A DNA stretch of 64,000 nucleotides from Laguncularia racemosa (GCA_037954665.1 JBBMOL010000101.1:2046001-2110000); one strand, 5' to 3'. Counted from the first letter of the stretch, positions 35,334 to 47,468 are shown. The notes: generated by a model from the letters alone, not told the origin. Program-made: numbers and translations.

Positions 35334-38300
35334 ATGGCCAACAGCAGTGACAACCGCAACAACACTAATGCCGAAGCTACCCCGGACTCTAAGATCATGT
35401 CCCTAGAACAAACAGTCCAACAACTGGCTACCCAGGTTCACCTCTTAACTGAAAGCATCGGCCTCCTGCGCAACACTCAGCCAACCCAAGAAGAGTATTC
35501 AGGGGCCAGAAAGGGAAAAGCAGTGGAGGGACAGCCTCCGGAATATGAGGAGATCAATTCCCACCTTAACCCGGCTTTTGAATATGAGCCAAAAGTCAAC
35601 CAGGGGCCGACCTCTGACGACCTGAAGAGGGAAATGGAAGAGAGGCAGAAAGAGATGGAGAAACGACTCTTCCAGTAGCTCCATGACAAGATGAGAACCA
35701 TTGAGGGCCCTGACGGTTTTGAACAGGCCGGAATCACCAACTTGCCAGCATACAGAGAAGAGGCATACCCCGAGAAGTTCAAGACCCCAGATTTCAAAAA
35801 GTATGACGGGACCGGCTGCCCCAAAATGCATACTGGGCTATATGCCTGGAAAATGAGCAAGTATGCTAAATACGACTAGCTTATGCTCCAGACATTCCAG
35901 GACAGCCTCACAGGCCCTGCATTGGTCTGGTATGCCCACCTGGATTTCAACATCGTCAACACCTGGGAGAAGCTAGCCCGGGCGTTTTATGATCAATATA
36001 AGTTCAATATGGAAGTTGCCCCCTCTATAATCGACTTGGGGAGTCTCCGGAAAAGACATGTTGAGCCGTTCAAGGAGTATGCTCAGCGCTAGAGAGCCCA
36101 GGCCGCCAGGGTAGCAACCCCGATATCTGAAAAAGAATTGACATCCATATTTGTCAATACCCTGGAAAAGACCTACTTTTCACATCTAGTAGGCCAGACT
36201 TCCTCCAGTTTTGCAGAGGTAGTGGCCGCGGGCTGTAGGATTGAGAATGCCATCACCACCGGTAGACTCCAAATAATGGATCCTCCTAGGGTCGCACCAA
36301 CACAAAGGCCTTTAGGAGGAAACAAAGCTAAGGAGTCCACAGTCAGCACGGTAAATTCCGGTAAGACAGAAAAAGCCGGGACTCGTGTTACATTTCAGAC
36401 CACGAGTACCCCAGTCCAGCAACCCACGACGGGTCAAACTCAGGCTGTCAGGGTCCCAAGGCAGTTCACTCCAATCCCCATCCCACTCAGTCAAGTCTTC
36501 GCTCGGTTGAGGGCAAACAACTTAATTAGCTTCGAGATCCCCAACGACCGATACAAGCCCAAGAATTTTGACTCAAGCCTCAAGTGTGACTACCACATGG
36601 GTCAAGAGGGGCATTCCACATATAGGTGCTGGAGGCTCCGGCACAAAATCCAAGACTTAATTGATGCAGGAATCATACAATTGGATTTCGTGAATGCCCC
36701 AGCACCCAATGTCAACACCAACCCACTGCCCAATCACAAGCTCGCCATCAACATGATCACATCAGAGGAGTCAGCTCCCAAAGAAGCCCCAGGGCGGAAT
36801 ATGACAGAGCAACAGAAGAAGCAATCCCACCAAGCTCCAAAGGAAACACCAAAGGCGCACATTAAAAGAAGGTGGTCAGCTGGAGACCCAACGGTCGACA
36901 CTTTGGGGGAATCACACGGGAGATTTCAGTATTTAGTGAACTATTCTTATACCCCGACTGAGCAAGAGCTACCTAGCGGATGGGGACCGGAGTTTGAGAA
37001 GGAGGACAACCTGGCAAAGGAAGAGGGGAAGACTGTCCACATGATCGACTCTCATCAGAAGCCTAGGGTTATACAGTGCTATGAGGGACAATCAACTGAG
37101 GTACAAATCCCAAGAAAAAGATATGTATTCAATGTCCCGATACCGGCAGAGAATTACAAGGCTGCACCGTTCGACTATCGGGCCCTCGAGCAAGAGCGAC
37201 CTCCTATAGTGGGAGGCATCACGCGGTGGGAGGCATCACGCGCTCTGGGAGATTATACGATCCAAAGTATAAAGGCCCGACTGAAGAGCCCACCGTGGAA
37301 AAAGGGGAAGAAGAGGAAGAAGGACTTGCTGCATTCACGAAGATGGTTAAGGCCAGTGAATACAAGATCATGGAACAATTAAATAAAGTTCCAGCGCAGA
37401 TATCGCTCATGGGCCTTCTCACAACATCTGGACCTCACAGGGAAGCACTCTTTAAAGTGCTGAAAAAGATTCAGGTCCCGGAAGGTATCGCTACAGACAA
37501 ATTGGGTTACGTGGCGGACTCCATCTTCGCAATGGACCAAATATCCTTCTCGCCGGAAGAGCTAGGGAAAGAGGGAGACCAACATACCAAACCACTGTTC
37601 GTAGTGGTCAGGTGCAATGACACCATTGTCTCCCGAGTACTTATCGATAACGGATCATCTCTCAATGTTTGCCCATTGGCAACGCTCGACTTATTGGGGG
37701 TCGATCTAAGCAATATAAAACCCAGCTCCACAGTGGTCAGAGCTTTTGACGGGTCCAAAAGAGACATAGTAGGGGAGGTGAGCCTACCGGTGGAAATCGG
37801 TCCACAAATATTCCACATCTCCTTCCAGGTCCTCGATATCCCAAGATCTTTTAATTTGCTCTTGGGATGACCTTGGATACATGCTGCTGGAGCCATCCCC
37901 TCTAGTCTCCACCAAAGGGTCAAATTCATCGCAAACAGGCAGATAGTCACCGTACTGGGCGAGTAGGATTACGCCATATACAAAGAGACTGCCATACCTT
38001 ATATTGGGGAAGAAGGTTCAGAAGACCTGGGGTTGCAGATTTTCAATGAAGTAAACATGGTGACCAGCAAGGAGGGCCATCAGTTTAAAGAGGGGCAGCA
38101 TGGGACGTTTGGACTGGGGTACATTCCTACGGCTGCGTAAGAAGTAATAGCAAAAGGTGTCAGAGGCAGAATGAAGGGGAAGTTGATCGACACCCAGATG
38201 GGCATCCCACCTCTCCAACAATCTTTCCGAAAGGCAAACGTCGGTCAAGAGCTCTAGATAAATGAGGAGGACGACAGCAAGGGGAAATCAACTCCCCGTA

Positions 38301-38358
38301 CGTCTAACCAGCATCCGGCTCTCAACAATTGGTTTTGTTATCCTATCAGTAGCGCTAG
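35334..38358 (+). pseudogene. gag-pro: Element A gag-protease, broken
   Basis: Gag starts at ATG 35334 (MANSSDNRNNTNAEA). The capsid-like block LTGPALVWYAHLDFNIVNTW lies near residue 195, and a degenerate knuckle (CDYHMGQEGHSTYRCW) near residue 417. Protease follows in the same ancestral frame with VLIDNGSSLNVCPL (catalytic Asp at 37646-37648) and PRSFNLLLG. In-frame TAG stops stand at 35676, 35877 and 36090, and a TGA at 37868 ends the protease block. Later stops also occur (for example near 37963). A 17-bp tandem duplication at 37209-37242 shifts the frame by two. The region should make the capsid and the processing enzyme of virus-like particles, but it cannot do so now. Confidence 0.85.
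37209..37242 (+). repeat. 17-bp tandem duplication causing a frameshift
   Basis: GTGGGAGGCATCACGCG occurs twice head to tail (37209-37225 and 37226-37242). Element B has one copy at the matching place. The extra 17 bp move gag and protease into different frames. Confidence 0.9.
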
Positions 38359-38474
38359 GTTAGCTCGAGAGTAGAGAAAGATTAATAAACAAATTTTATT
38401 GAGACTATTTATCGAATTCCATTGCAGTTTGTTTTTTTTCTTCTTACATATATATGATTTCATTTTTTACTCAG
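38359..38474 (+). other. Candidate 116-bp intron between protease and RT
   Basis: Donor GCTAG|GTTAGC at 38359 and acceptor TTTTTTACTCAG| at 38474 enclose a T-rich segment with in-frame stops. The upstream exon is in frame 2 with two bases left over, and the downstream exon is in frame 1. Joining 38358 to 38475 makes an AGA codon and restores one frame across protease and RT. An intron between protease and RT is a known property of Ogre elements. In B the donor is kept (GCTAG|GTCAGC) but the acceptor is AA. Confidence 0.7.
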
Positions 38475-41400
38475 ATCTCCTACCATCGAACATCAGGGAT
38501 ATTTCGCGCAGGTAGAAAGTAAAAACGCTGATATCGTTTCCAACGTTGCTGGGTCAGTTGTTGAAGGCGATATCTTAGACTACGAAATAATACAGGGAAA
38601 TTGGCTAAAACATGAACAAAGCGAAATCTCGATCGACGAGCCTGTGGAGACAGTAAATCTAGGAAGCATGGGAAACCCTAAGAACCTCAAAATCGGGACC
38701 AATTTGAGTGCCGAGCAAAAATGTGAGATAACCGAACTATTAACGGAATATGCAGATGTGTTTGCCTGGTCATATGGTGACATGCCAGGGCTAGACCAGT
38801 CAATAGTAGTTCACAGGCTTCCCACAAGGGAAGATGTCAAACCTAAACTGAGAAGATTTAGGCTTGACATCTTACTGAAAATCAAAGAAGAAGTCGAGAA
38901 ACTGCTAGGAGTAGGGTTCATTGAAGTATCCGACTACCCAGAGTGGGTAGCAAATATAGTTCCTGTCATGAAAAAGAACGGAAAAGTACGCGTATGCGTA
39001 AACTTTTGGGACTTAAACCAAGCCACGCCAAAGGATAACTTCCCCCTACCTCATATTGACGTTCTAGTAGACAACACTGCGGGAAACCATCTCTTCTCAT
39101 TCATGGACGGTTTCTCGGGATATAATCAAATAAAAATGGCTGAGGAAGATAAAACTAAAACGACTTTCATCACAACGTGGGGAACTTTCTGTTACAAAGT
39201 CATGCCTTTCGGTTTAAAAAATGCTGGGGCAACGTATCAGAGAGCCATGGTCGGCATACTTCACAACATGATGCATCGTGAGGTTGAAGTATATGTCGAC
39301 GACGTGATATCCAAATCCAAAGAAGGAGAAAGCCATATAGGTATCTTGAGAAAATTGTTCAAACGACTGAGAAAGTTCCAGCTTAAGTTAAACCCAGAAA
39401 AATGTACTTTTGGGGTCACAACGGGGAAATTGTTAGGGTTTGTCATAAGCCAGGAGGGCATTAGAATTGACCATGACAAGGTGAAATCTATATTAGAGTT
39501 ACCTCCCCACGCTTCGTTAAAGAAGTAAGAAGCTTACTGGGAAGATTAAATTACATAGCTCGATTTATCGCACAGCTCATCAACAAATGCCGGCTACTAT
39601 TTCGTCTGTTGAAGAAGAACGCCGCAATAGAATGGGACAACGAATGCGAAGAGGCATTCAGAACAATCAAAGACTACCTTATAAAACCTCCAGTCTTGAT
39701 AGTCCCGAAACAAGGAAAGCCCTTATTCTTATACCTCACTATACTCCCTGAATCCATGGGATGTATGTTGGGGCAGAAAGATGATGAAGGAAGAGAGTTC
39801 CATATACTATCTGAGCAAGAAGTTCACAGACGGGGAACAGAGGTACTCGGAGGTGGAGAAGACGTGTTGTGCGTTAATTTGGGTTATGCACCGGCTAAGG
39901 CAATATACCCTTTATTACCATATTGAGCTACTGACAAGACATGATCCCTTGAAATACTTGGCAGAGAAACCAGCTTTGATAGGGAGAATCTCTAAGTGGC
40001 AAATGCTCCTATCTTAGTTCGACATCACATACATGAATCAGAACTCAATGAAAGGGCAAGCCTTAGCCGACCAATTGGCGGAACACCCTGTCGAAACAGA
40101 TTCCCAAGAACTACAGGCCCAGTTTCCAGACGAGAATATATTGACAATGGAGGATATGCCGGAAGAAGACTTCAGGGTAGAGCAGAATGCTACATGGAAA
40201 CTGTTTTTCGATGGAGCCGCTAATGTATTCGATTGTGGGGTTGGGGCAATATTGATATCCTCGGACGGCATGCAATTCCCTGCAGCGACGAGACTTACAT
40301 TTCCCTATACCAATAATATCGCATAATATGAAGCATGAATACTTGGCCTCAAAATGGCCTGCCAAATGGGAATCCGCGAATTAGAAGTATATGGGGATTC
40401 GTCGCTCATCATACTACAGACAAGAGGGGAATACAAGACTAAAGACCCCAAACTGGTACCGTATCATCAACACTTGACAGAGCTAATTGAGGAATTCAAG
40501 GAAATCACTTTTACATACATCCTGAGAACTCAGAATCAGTTCGCAAACGCCCTAGCCACACTAGCATCCATGATCCAGATAACAGGGGGAGCCGAAGTTC
40601 AACCGATGAAAATAGACATCGAAAGTCGGCCCGCCTACTGTTTAACAATTGAAAAGATACAAGATGACAAGCCCTGGTATCACGACATCAAGACCTTTCT
40701 CCAAGAAGGTAAATACCCCGAAATGGCTAGCAAGAATGACCAAAGAACACTCAGAAGGTTAGGAAGCCATTTCCTATTAAGTGGGTCTATACTTTATAAA
40801 AGATCAGCTGATACCACCTTGTTAAGATGTGTGGACAAAGATGAAGCATGCGAACTGATGAAGGAAGTACATGAAGGAGTATGTGGACCTCATATGAATG
40901 GCTACATGTTGGCTTGAAAAATCATGAGGTTAGGATATTATTGGTTAACCATGGAATCAGATTGCATAAAATATGTCAAGCACTGTCATCTGTGTCAAGT
41001 CTACGCAAACAGCATCAATGCTCCGCCCAACGAGCTACATTTGTTATCGGCACCATGGCCATTCTCCATGTGGGGAATCGACATAATTGGCCCTATCACT
41101 CCAACAGCATCCAACGGCCACAGATTTATACTGGTAGCGATCGATTACTTCACCAAATGGGTAGAAGCTTCATCATATACTAATGTTACAAAAGGGATAA
41201 TAGTCCGCTTCTTAAAAAGGGACATAATAGCTCGATATGGAGTTCTTGAGTCTATCATCACCGACAACGGTACCAATCTCAACAATAAATTGATGACAAG
41301 TTTATGTCAACAATTCCACATAAACCACCGAAATTCAACTCCTTACCGACCTCAAATGAACGGGGCAGTAGAAGCAGCTAACAAAAATATCAAAAAGATC

Positions 41401-41922
41401 ATCGAGAAGATGACAACAACTTACAAATATTGGCATGAAATGTTACCGTTTGCTCTCATGGCTTATAGAAATTCAATAAGAACATCTACTGGAGCTACCC
41501 CATATTCATTGGTATATGGTACTGAAGCAGTGCTACCAGTTGAAGTTGAGATACCATCATTCAGAATCTTATCAGAAACTCAATTAACCAAATCAGACTG
41601 GGTAAAGAAGAGGCTTGATCAGCTGAATCTGATTAATGAAAGAAGACTTACCGCATTATGTCATGGCCAGTGTTACCAACAAAGAATGGCCCGAGCATTT
41701 AACAAGAAGATGAGACCTCGGTACTTTAAAGAGGGGGATCTTGTGTTAAGGAAAGTTCTCCCGAACGCTCAAGACTCTAGAGGGAAATTCACCCCAAACT
41801 ATGAAGGCCCCTATGTGGTGAAAAAGGTTCTGTCAGGAGGTGCTTTGATATTAACTCAGATGGATGGTCCAGAATTGAGAGACCCCATTAACACAGATGC
41901 TGTAAAGATGTACTATCCTTAG
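38475..41922 (+). pseudogene. pol: Element A pol: RT, RNase H, second RNase H, integrase, broken
   Basis: RT shows FSFMDGFSGYNQIKM and the YVDD box (39292-39303). The classical RNase H (KPLFLYLTILPESMGC to LLTRHDPLKYL) is followed by a second, archaeal-like RNase H typical of Tat elements (WKLFFDGAAN, Asp at 40210; VYGDSSL). Integrase has the HHCC-region CIKYVKHCHLCQ, then MWGIDIIGPI, SIITDNGTNL and NGAVEAANKN, supplying the D, D and E residues, and ends in KMYYP without a chromodomain. Defects are a 1-base loss near 39515, a 2-base loss near 39797, and stops at 40015, 40324, 40336 and 40915. The stop at 40324 replaces the catalytic Glu of the second RNase H, and its last Asp is Asn (FANALAT). 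The region encoded reverse transcription and integration. Confidence 0.9.
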
Positions 41923-42419
41923 GCAAGGGAATTGAAATTTTGCCAATGTTTATGAAAGCCAATGTTCGATAGAAATTTCGTTGAGTCGAGTTTTTATTTT
42001 TTACAAGCAAAGTTAATATCCCTGAATGGTCAATAATCCAAATCAATTCGCACCATAACAAATATTCTTAAACACATTACCCACCATTTCACCAATGAAA
42101 GATAAACACTAAAATGATAATGAATCTTACTATGGTTTGTGATATAATCTTATCTATTTTTTAGCATTAAAACTGAGCGCGTTATTAGGATAACATTACC
42201 GTCAAAAGAGCGTTGTGTATAAAGAAAGGGAGCACATCAAAATTGTCGACCCTGTGTCAAGATAAGAAGAAATGAAGCAGAGGCAAACCAGCCCGAAGGT
42301 TCGGTTGTTTGGTTGTTATCCACGATAAAACTGGCAAGCACATTAAAAAAATAATAACTGTCATGAAAGGCATCACATCATTTAGGTCGGGTCGTAGAAA
42401 GCATATTCAAAAGTACAAG
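41923..42419 (+). mobile_element. Element A 3' untranslated region, unique part
   Basis: This lies between the pol stop and the tandem array. A matching region exists in B (50,940-51,419), including CGTTGAGTCGAGTTTTT-like and CCAATGAAAGATAAACACT-like words. No frame is present. Confidence 0.6.
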
Positions 42420-43660
42420 ATGAGTCAGCCCGTAGTGGGGCACTTGTCTGAACATGCCCTTTAATAGGGTGGTCAGCCCAAAAAGGGGCACTTCCCTAGA
42501 TCTCTCAAGGTTAGCCCACATGGGGCACCTTTTGAGCCATCATTTTCATCATAGGGTAGTCAGCCCAAAAAGGGGCACTTCCCTAGATCTCTTCCAAGGT
42601 CGGTCTATAAAGACGCCTTCCTAGATATCATTTTTATATTAGGTTAGTCAGCCCATAGGGGGCACTTTCCTAAAAACTTTGTCCTCATGGTCAGCCCATA
42701 GGGGGCACTTTTTGAGGCAAATTCAACTCCAGGTTAGTTAGCCTATAGGGGGCAATTTCCTAAACTTTGTTCTCATGGTCAGCCCATAGGGGGCACTTTT
42801 TGAGACAATTCAATCCCAGGTTAGTCAGTCCATAGGAGGCACTTTCCTAAACTTTGTTCTCATGGTCAGCCCATAAGGGGCACTTTTTGAGACAATTTAA
42901 TCCTAGGTTAGTCAGCCCATAGGGGGCACTTTTTGAGACAATTTAATCCTAGGTTAGTCAGCCCATAGGGGGCACTTTCCTAAAACTTTGTCCTCATGGT
43001 CAGCCCATAGGGGGCACTTTTTGAGGCAAATTCAATTCCAGGTTAGTCAGCCCATAGGGGGCACTTTCCTAAAAAAAACAAACTTTGTTCTCATGGTCAA
43101 CCCATATAGGGCACCTTTTGAGGCAAAATTCAATTCAAAGGTTAGTCAGCCCATAGGGGGCACTTTCCTAAAAATCTGTTCTCATGGTTAGCCCATAGGG
43201 GGCACTTTTTGAGACAATCTCATCAAAGGTTAGTCAGCCCATAGGGGGCACTTTCCTAAAAAAATCTTTGTCCTCATGGTCAGCCCATAGGGGGCACTTT
43301 TTGAGGTATTCAATTCAAAGGTTAGTCAGCCCATGAGGGGCACTTTCCTAAACTCTCTCGATTAGTCAGCTCTCGGGGCACTTTTCGGAAATGTTCTCCC
43401 AAACAGTTGCAAGTCTAACAAGACGCCTCTGTTGACAGGTAGCCAGCTCATAAGGGCGCTTCCTGAGTAAATTTTCTTTCCAAGGTTGCAAGTCTGATAA
43501 GACGCTTCCTATCATCATTTCTCATACATTCCTACACAATGATGGAGACATGTCCCATCGCCAATTAGTCAGCCCATAAAGCACTTTTTGGGAAGGAACA
43601 TTACCTTGAATTGTTAGGAACATCTTCAATCGTAGGATTATTAGCTCGTGGAGCATTTTC
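42420..43660 (+). repeat. Tandem repeat array in the element A 3' UTR
   Basis: About twenty copies of a unit built on GTCAGCCCATAGGGGGCACT are spaced roughly 40-50 bp. Two unit types alternate in the best part (42628-43360): one continuing TTCCTAAA, the other TTTTGAGACAA or TTTTGAGGCAA, giving a higher-order period of about 90 bp. Units at both ends are diverged. The frame opened at 42988-43191 is a by-product of the repeat. Tandem repeats in the 3' UTR are known for Tat/Ogre elements. Confidence 0.85.
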
Positions 43661-43737
43661 CTACCAAAACCTAATTCAAGAGGCCAAAAATTGTGTCTTT
43701 TGTTTATCTTTGTAGTTAAGTTTTTCAAACTTTACCA

Positions 43738-43751
43738 CAAAGAGGGGCAGC
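43738..43751 (+). promoter_or_regulatory. Polypurine tract of element A
   Basis: ACAAAGAGGGGCAGC directly precedes the TG of the 3' LTR. This is the usual site for plus-strand priming. Element B has the equivalent ACAAAGAGGGGCAAC. Confidence 0.8.
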
Positions 43752-45856
43752 TGTAAACACCCCATTTTTGCCCTAGGAGTCAATAATTCTCAAAAAAAAT
43801 AATCAATTCTCAATAATCTTCAATTTTTTCCAATTTTTCCCTAATTTAGTATAAATAGTAAAAATATTCAAAAAATAAGAATAAATAGGAAAACACATCA
43901 ATTTTGAAAAATGATTTCGGAAATAGTAATAATAAAGGATGAGTAATTTTTACAAATTTTAGAAATTTCAAAAAAATACAAAAAAATGGAAAAACCGCAT
44001 TGCATATATGCAATTTGCGATACAAAGAAAATCGGGAAAATGGGCCAGCTCAGCTGGCTCGTGCGTGTATGTTGGGACCGTGTGAAGGCTGAAGGTCGCG
44101 AGTTTGAATCCCCCCGCGTGTGCTCAGCAAAATTTTTTCCTTCTTTTCCCTGGAGCTGCCACGTGGCAGCGTGTGATTGGCCGAGAGAAAACGCGTGCAT
44201 CGCGCGTGATCGTCTTCCTCACCCGAACAGACGCGAGGAGAAGCTGGAGTAAGTTCGACGAAGGTGGAATCGATCATTTTTTTTCAAATCTTCTAGATTA
44301 TTGTCAAGATAAAGCCGAATCCATAAGATAAATCAAAGAAAAACAAGAGATCAATATCAAATCGCCGGGATAAAATCAAATCTAAAAACGGAAGAAATTC
44401 GGATTTATCCAAATCGGCCGATTTGAGCTTATCAAAGAGGGTTTCTGGACGCCTATAAATAGAGGAGGAGTAGAGGAAGCCAAAACACGAATCAGAATTG
44501 AGAGAAAGTGAGGAAAGAGTGCAAATCGGAGAGCATCGGAGGAGACCCAAAACCGCGAAGCACCGGCCGGAGTTGAACCACCACCAGGAGGCGATCTGGG
44601 AGCAAACCACCACTACCATTGGATTCAGCAACCTCAAGAAGCTAGGATTCGACACCTCACCCGTTGCAAAAGGCCACCGGAACGCCGTGAACGAGCCTTC
44701 CCCGCCGCCGTGTCCAAGCAATTCGACCCGACCCGATTCGACCCGACCGACCCGACCCGCGCACCGACCCAGATCCAGGTAAGTTGGATTTTTCGGATTT
44801 TTTTTCATTATTTTATTTAATTTACTTATTTCATTTATTTATTTGTTCTGAATTAATTAGTTATTTATTTGTGGTTTTTGTTATTTGCTTAGTTATTTAT
44901 TTATTGGTTTTTGTTATTTGTTTAGTTATTAGTTATTTATTTGTTTCCATTTTCAATAAATAGAAAAATGTAGAAATTAGTTTTTTTTTTAGGATTTAAT
45001 AATGTAAAATAAAAAAATAAAAAAGAATCAAACAAGAAAAATATTAGGAAAATAATAATAAAATTTTAGATGTCAAAATAGGATAGATAATAAACTTAGG
45101 ATACAAAAATCAACAAAAAATCCAAAAATCAACAAAAATCCCAGAAATCACAAAAATAACAAGAAAATCATAAAAATCATTAAAAAATTCAAAAATTATA
45201 AAAGAATCATAAAAAATGAGTTTTAGCACTTAGAAAAATCCTTTTCTTCAAATAAATCCAAAATTGATGTTTTTCCCTAAAAATCATTTTCAAAATCAGA
45301 TTAAAGCTTAGGCTTAGAATTTTTTAGAAAAATCCCCAAAATGGTAAGAACATAAAGCAAAAGAGATTTCAAAATTAAAATTCACAAACAAACTTAAAGT
45401 TTTCAGAAAAGCGAACTACGGCTTGTTTGATCCTGAGTAGCAGGTACGTAGGCACCCATTCGGGTCAACCCCTAAAATGAATGAAAAATCAAATTTTCAA
45501 ATCATTCCAAAACATAATAAAAGTAACAGAAACACAATAAAACACATTTCTAAATAGGAACAATTTAGGAGATTAGGTGGTAACCGTAAAGGTTTTAATA
45601 GGTTAGCCTCCGGACTTAGAAACTCTGGTTTTCCCTTTTCCTTTTTCACAAAAAAAGAGGAAATAACGACGACTAGTGGTCCAAATTAAGACTAATCTGC
45701 TCCTTTAGTCTTAATTCAATATTTCCCAACAACAGTTGGGTGGCGACTCCAAAAATCAAACAAAATTCCTAACTCAAGTCGAGGATCTACATTAGATGAG
45801 CATATGGTCTAGTCTAGATCGGATTAGGAATGTGAATTCAAAAATTAGACTCGACA
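43752..45856 (+). repeat. 3' LTR of element A (complete, 2105 bp)
   Basis: It runs from TGTAAACACC to ATTAGACTCGACA and is followed by the target duplication. It preserves the last 53 bp that the 5' LTR lost. It contains the tRNA-like module (44046-44110), TATA box (44454-44462), and the splice donor after GATCCAG (about 44778). The CCGAC-rich stretch before the donor is longer than in the 5' LTR. Confidence 0.95.
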
Positions 45857-45861
45857 GTCCC
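45857..45861. repeat. Target-site duplication of element A (right)
   Basis: GTCCC immediately follows the CA end of the 3' LTR and matches 31143-31147. Confidence 0.9.
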
Positions 45862-46225
45862 AAAACCAAATACAACCAAAATAGTTCATAAAAAAAGAAA
45901 TATATAAAAGAAATGGTCTTCAAGATGCTGGTCTTTTATAGGATCCATCGGCCTAGCTCATCGCCGGTTTAGGTCGGTCCATGGATAACCCACAAGTTGA
46001 GTCTGAGGAAGTTTGTCCATTACCCTATAAAATATGATAAGTGTGCCTGTTGGAAAACACAATACAAGAATAATAGAAAAGAGGTTAATATATAAATAAT
46101 TCCGGGTTCGATCTGCTCAAAATGGGCCCTCATCGCCAAAATTCGAATTGCTTTAGTTCTTGCCCTAATGATAGGTCTTGTCGGATTTTTATTCCTATCA
46201 TGTATACCATGCCCAATGGCAAAAA
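45862..46225. mobile_element. Unclassified repeat F, right part
   Basis: This continues the sequence interrupted by element A. It is moderately GC-rich around 45930-46030 and 46110-46215, with no recognised domain. After it, the old LTR of relic C resumes. The exact border was not resolved. Confidence 0.3.
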
Positions 46226-47446
46226 ATAAAAAAGATTTTTTTTTATTAAAAGTCCTTTAAAAGTATATATATATATATAATAATGAATAAATAAGTAAAT
46301 AATAAAAAATAAAAATAAAAATAAATTAATAAATGAAAACACAAAATAAAAAATAAATAAAAATAATATAATAACAAAAAAACGAAAATTTAGAAAATAA
46401 AAAAAATAAAAATCTTAGTATAAATGAAATTTTAGAAATAAAAAATTGAATAAAAAATAAAAAATAGTAAGAAAAATAAAAAAATAATAAATAAAAGATA
46501 AAAATACTCTACGTTGAAATTTAATATTTTTAGGGTTTTATCACTTAGAGTTTTTTTTTCCTAAATAAAAAATTTAATATGAGATTTTCCCAAACTTAGG
46601 TTATTTTAGATTCTTAAAAATCAATCATTCAATAATCTAGGCTATTTAGGTATTTTCTTAATAAAAATTAACATGATTAAATGACGTAAAGCTGATGTTT
46701 TTTATTAAATAAAATTAAACCAACAAATTAAAATTTTATAAAGAAGAAGCAAACTACAGACGGTTTGATCCTGGCTAGCAGGTATGTAGGCATCTTCATG
46801 ACAATCATAATAAAATAAAAAATTTAGGATAGGAAAAATAATCATAATAGAATAAAAACTTTTGGTTAGAAAAACAATTATAATAAACTAAAAACTTTAG
46901 GTTTAGGAAAATTAAATAAAAATAATTAAATAAAAACTTTTAATACTTAAATAAAGTGAAAACTTTAGAAAAATCAAATAAATAAGAACTTTAGGTTATT
47001 AACAATAAAAGCCTTAGAAAAAATTAGTGTAATAAACCTTAGACTTAATTTTTTTTTACATAAATTCAAAATCTTATAAAAATATATATATAAAAAATAG
47101 CATATTATAGTACATAGTAGTAGATAAATAAAAGATAGAAACGTAAAGGCCTTTTAGTAAATATTCTTGAAAATTCTACATGATAACCGTTTAGGTTTTA
47201 ATAGGTTAGCCCTCGAATCCAGTATTTCTGATTCACATTTTTCTAAAATATTTTTTAGTAAAATTTGTAGACTAGTAGCTAGTTACGGTTAATCCACCTA
47301 ATCAACTTTGACTTTATTTTCCAATTTAGGTTGGTGGCGACTCCTTTTAAAAATTAATTTTTCTTAATTTAGTCGAGTAATCTATATCAAATGGGTAGGA
47401 TTTAATATAAATTAAAATTAAGGAAAATGATAAACTAGGCTCGATA
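46226..47446 (+). mobile_element. Relic C: 3' part of its LTR
   Basis: This resumes the LTR interrupted at about 30425. Markers in order are TATCACTTAGAGTTTT (TTAGCACTTAGAAAA in A), GCAAACTACAGACGG, TTTGATCCTGGCTAGCAGGT, ATGTAGGCATC, AACCGTTTAGGTTTTAATAG, GGTTGGTGGCGACTCC and TTAGTCGAGTAATC. The LTR ends at about 47446 in CTCGATA. A long A/T/AAAT-rich tract at 46265-46500 corresponds to the AT-rich U5 of A. Confidence 0.65.
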
Positions 47447-47449
47447 GAA

Positions 47450-47468
47450 TGATGGCTCCTCTAGGAAT
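47450..47468 (+). promoter_or_regulatory. Relic C primer-binding site (decayed)
   Basis: TGATGGCTCCTCTAGGAATG stands at the expected place after the LTR end and can be aligned with TGGCGACTCCACTGGGGAC of element B with several mismatches. Confidence 0.4.

Larger units (their letters stand above)
31148..45856 (+). mobile_element. Element A: Tat/Ogre-type Ty3/gypsy LTR retrotransposon, 14.7 kb
   Basis: The element has TG...CA ends, a 5-bp target duplication and two LTRs. Its order is ORF1, gag, protease, candidate intron, RT, RNase H, second RNase H, integrase, repeat-rich 3' UTR and polypurine tract. The extra ORF1, dual RNase H, PR-RT intron and lack of an integrase chromodomain are marks of the Tat/Ogre group. 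In the first 400 bp of the LTRs I count about six substitutions and two indels, so the insertion is fairly recent on that scale. It is inactive: ORF1, gag and pol contain stops and frameshifts, and the primer-binding site is deleted. Confidence 0.95.

Noticed and set aside
42988..43191. Open frame in the 3' UTR of element A with repeated PIGGTF words
   Set aside because: It only reflects the tandem DNA repeat. Neighbouring units are out of frame.
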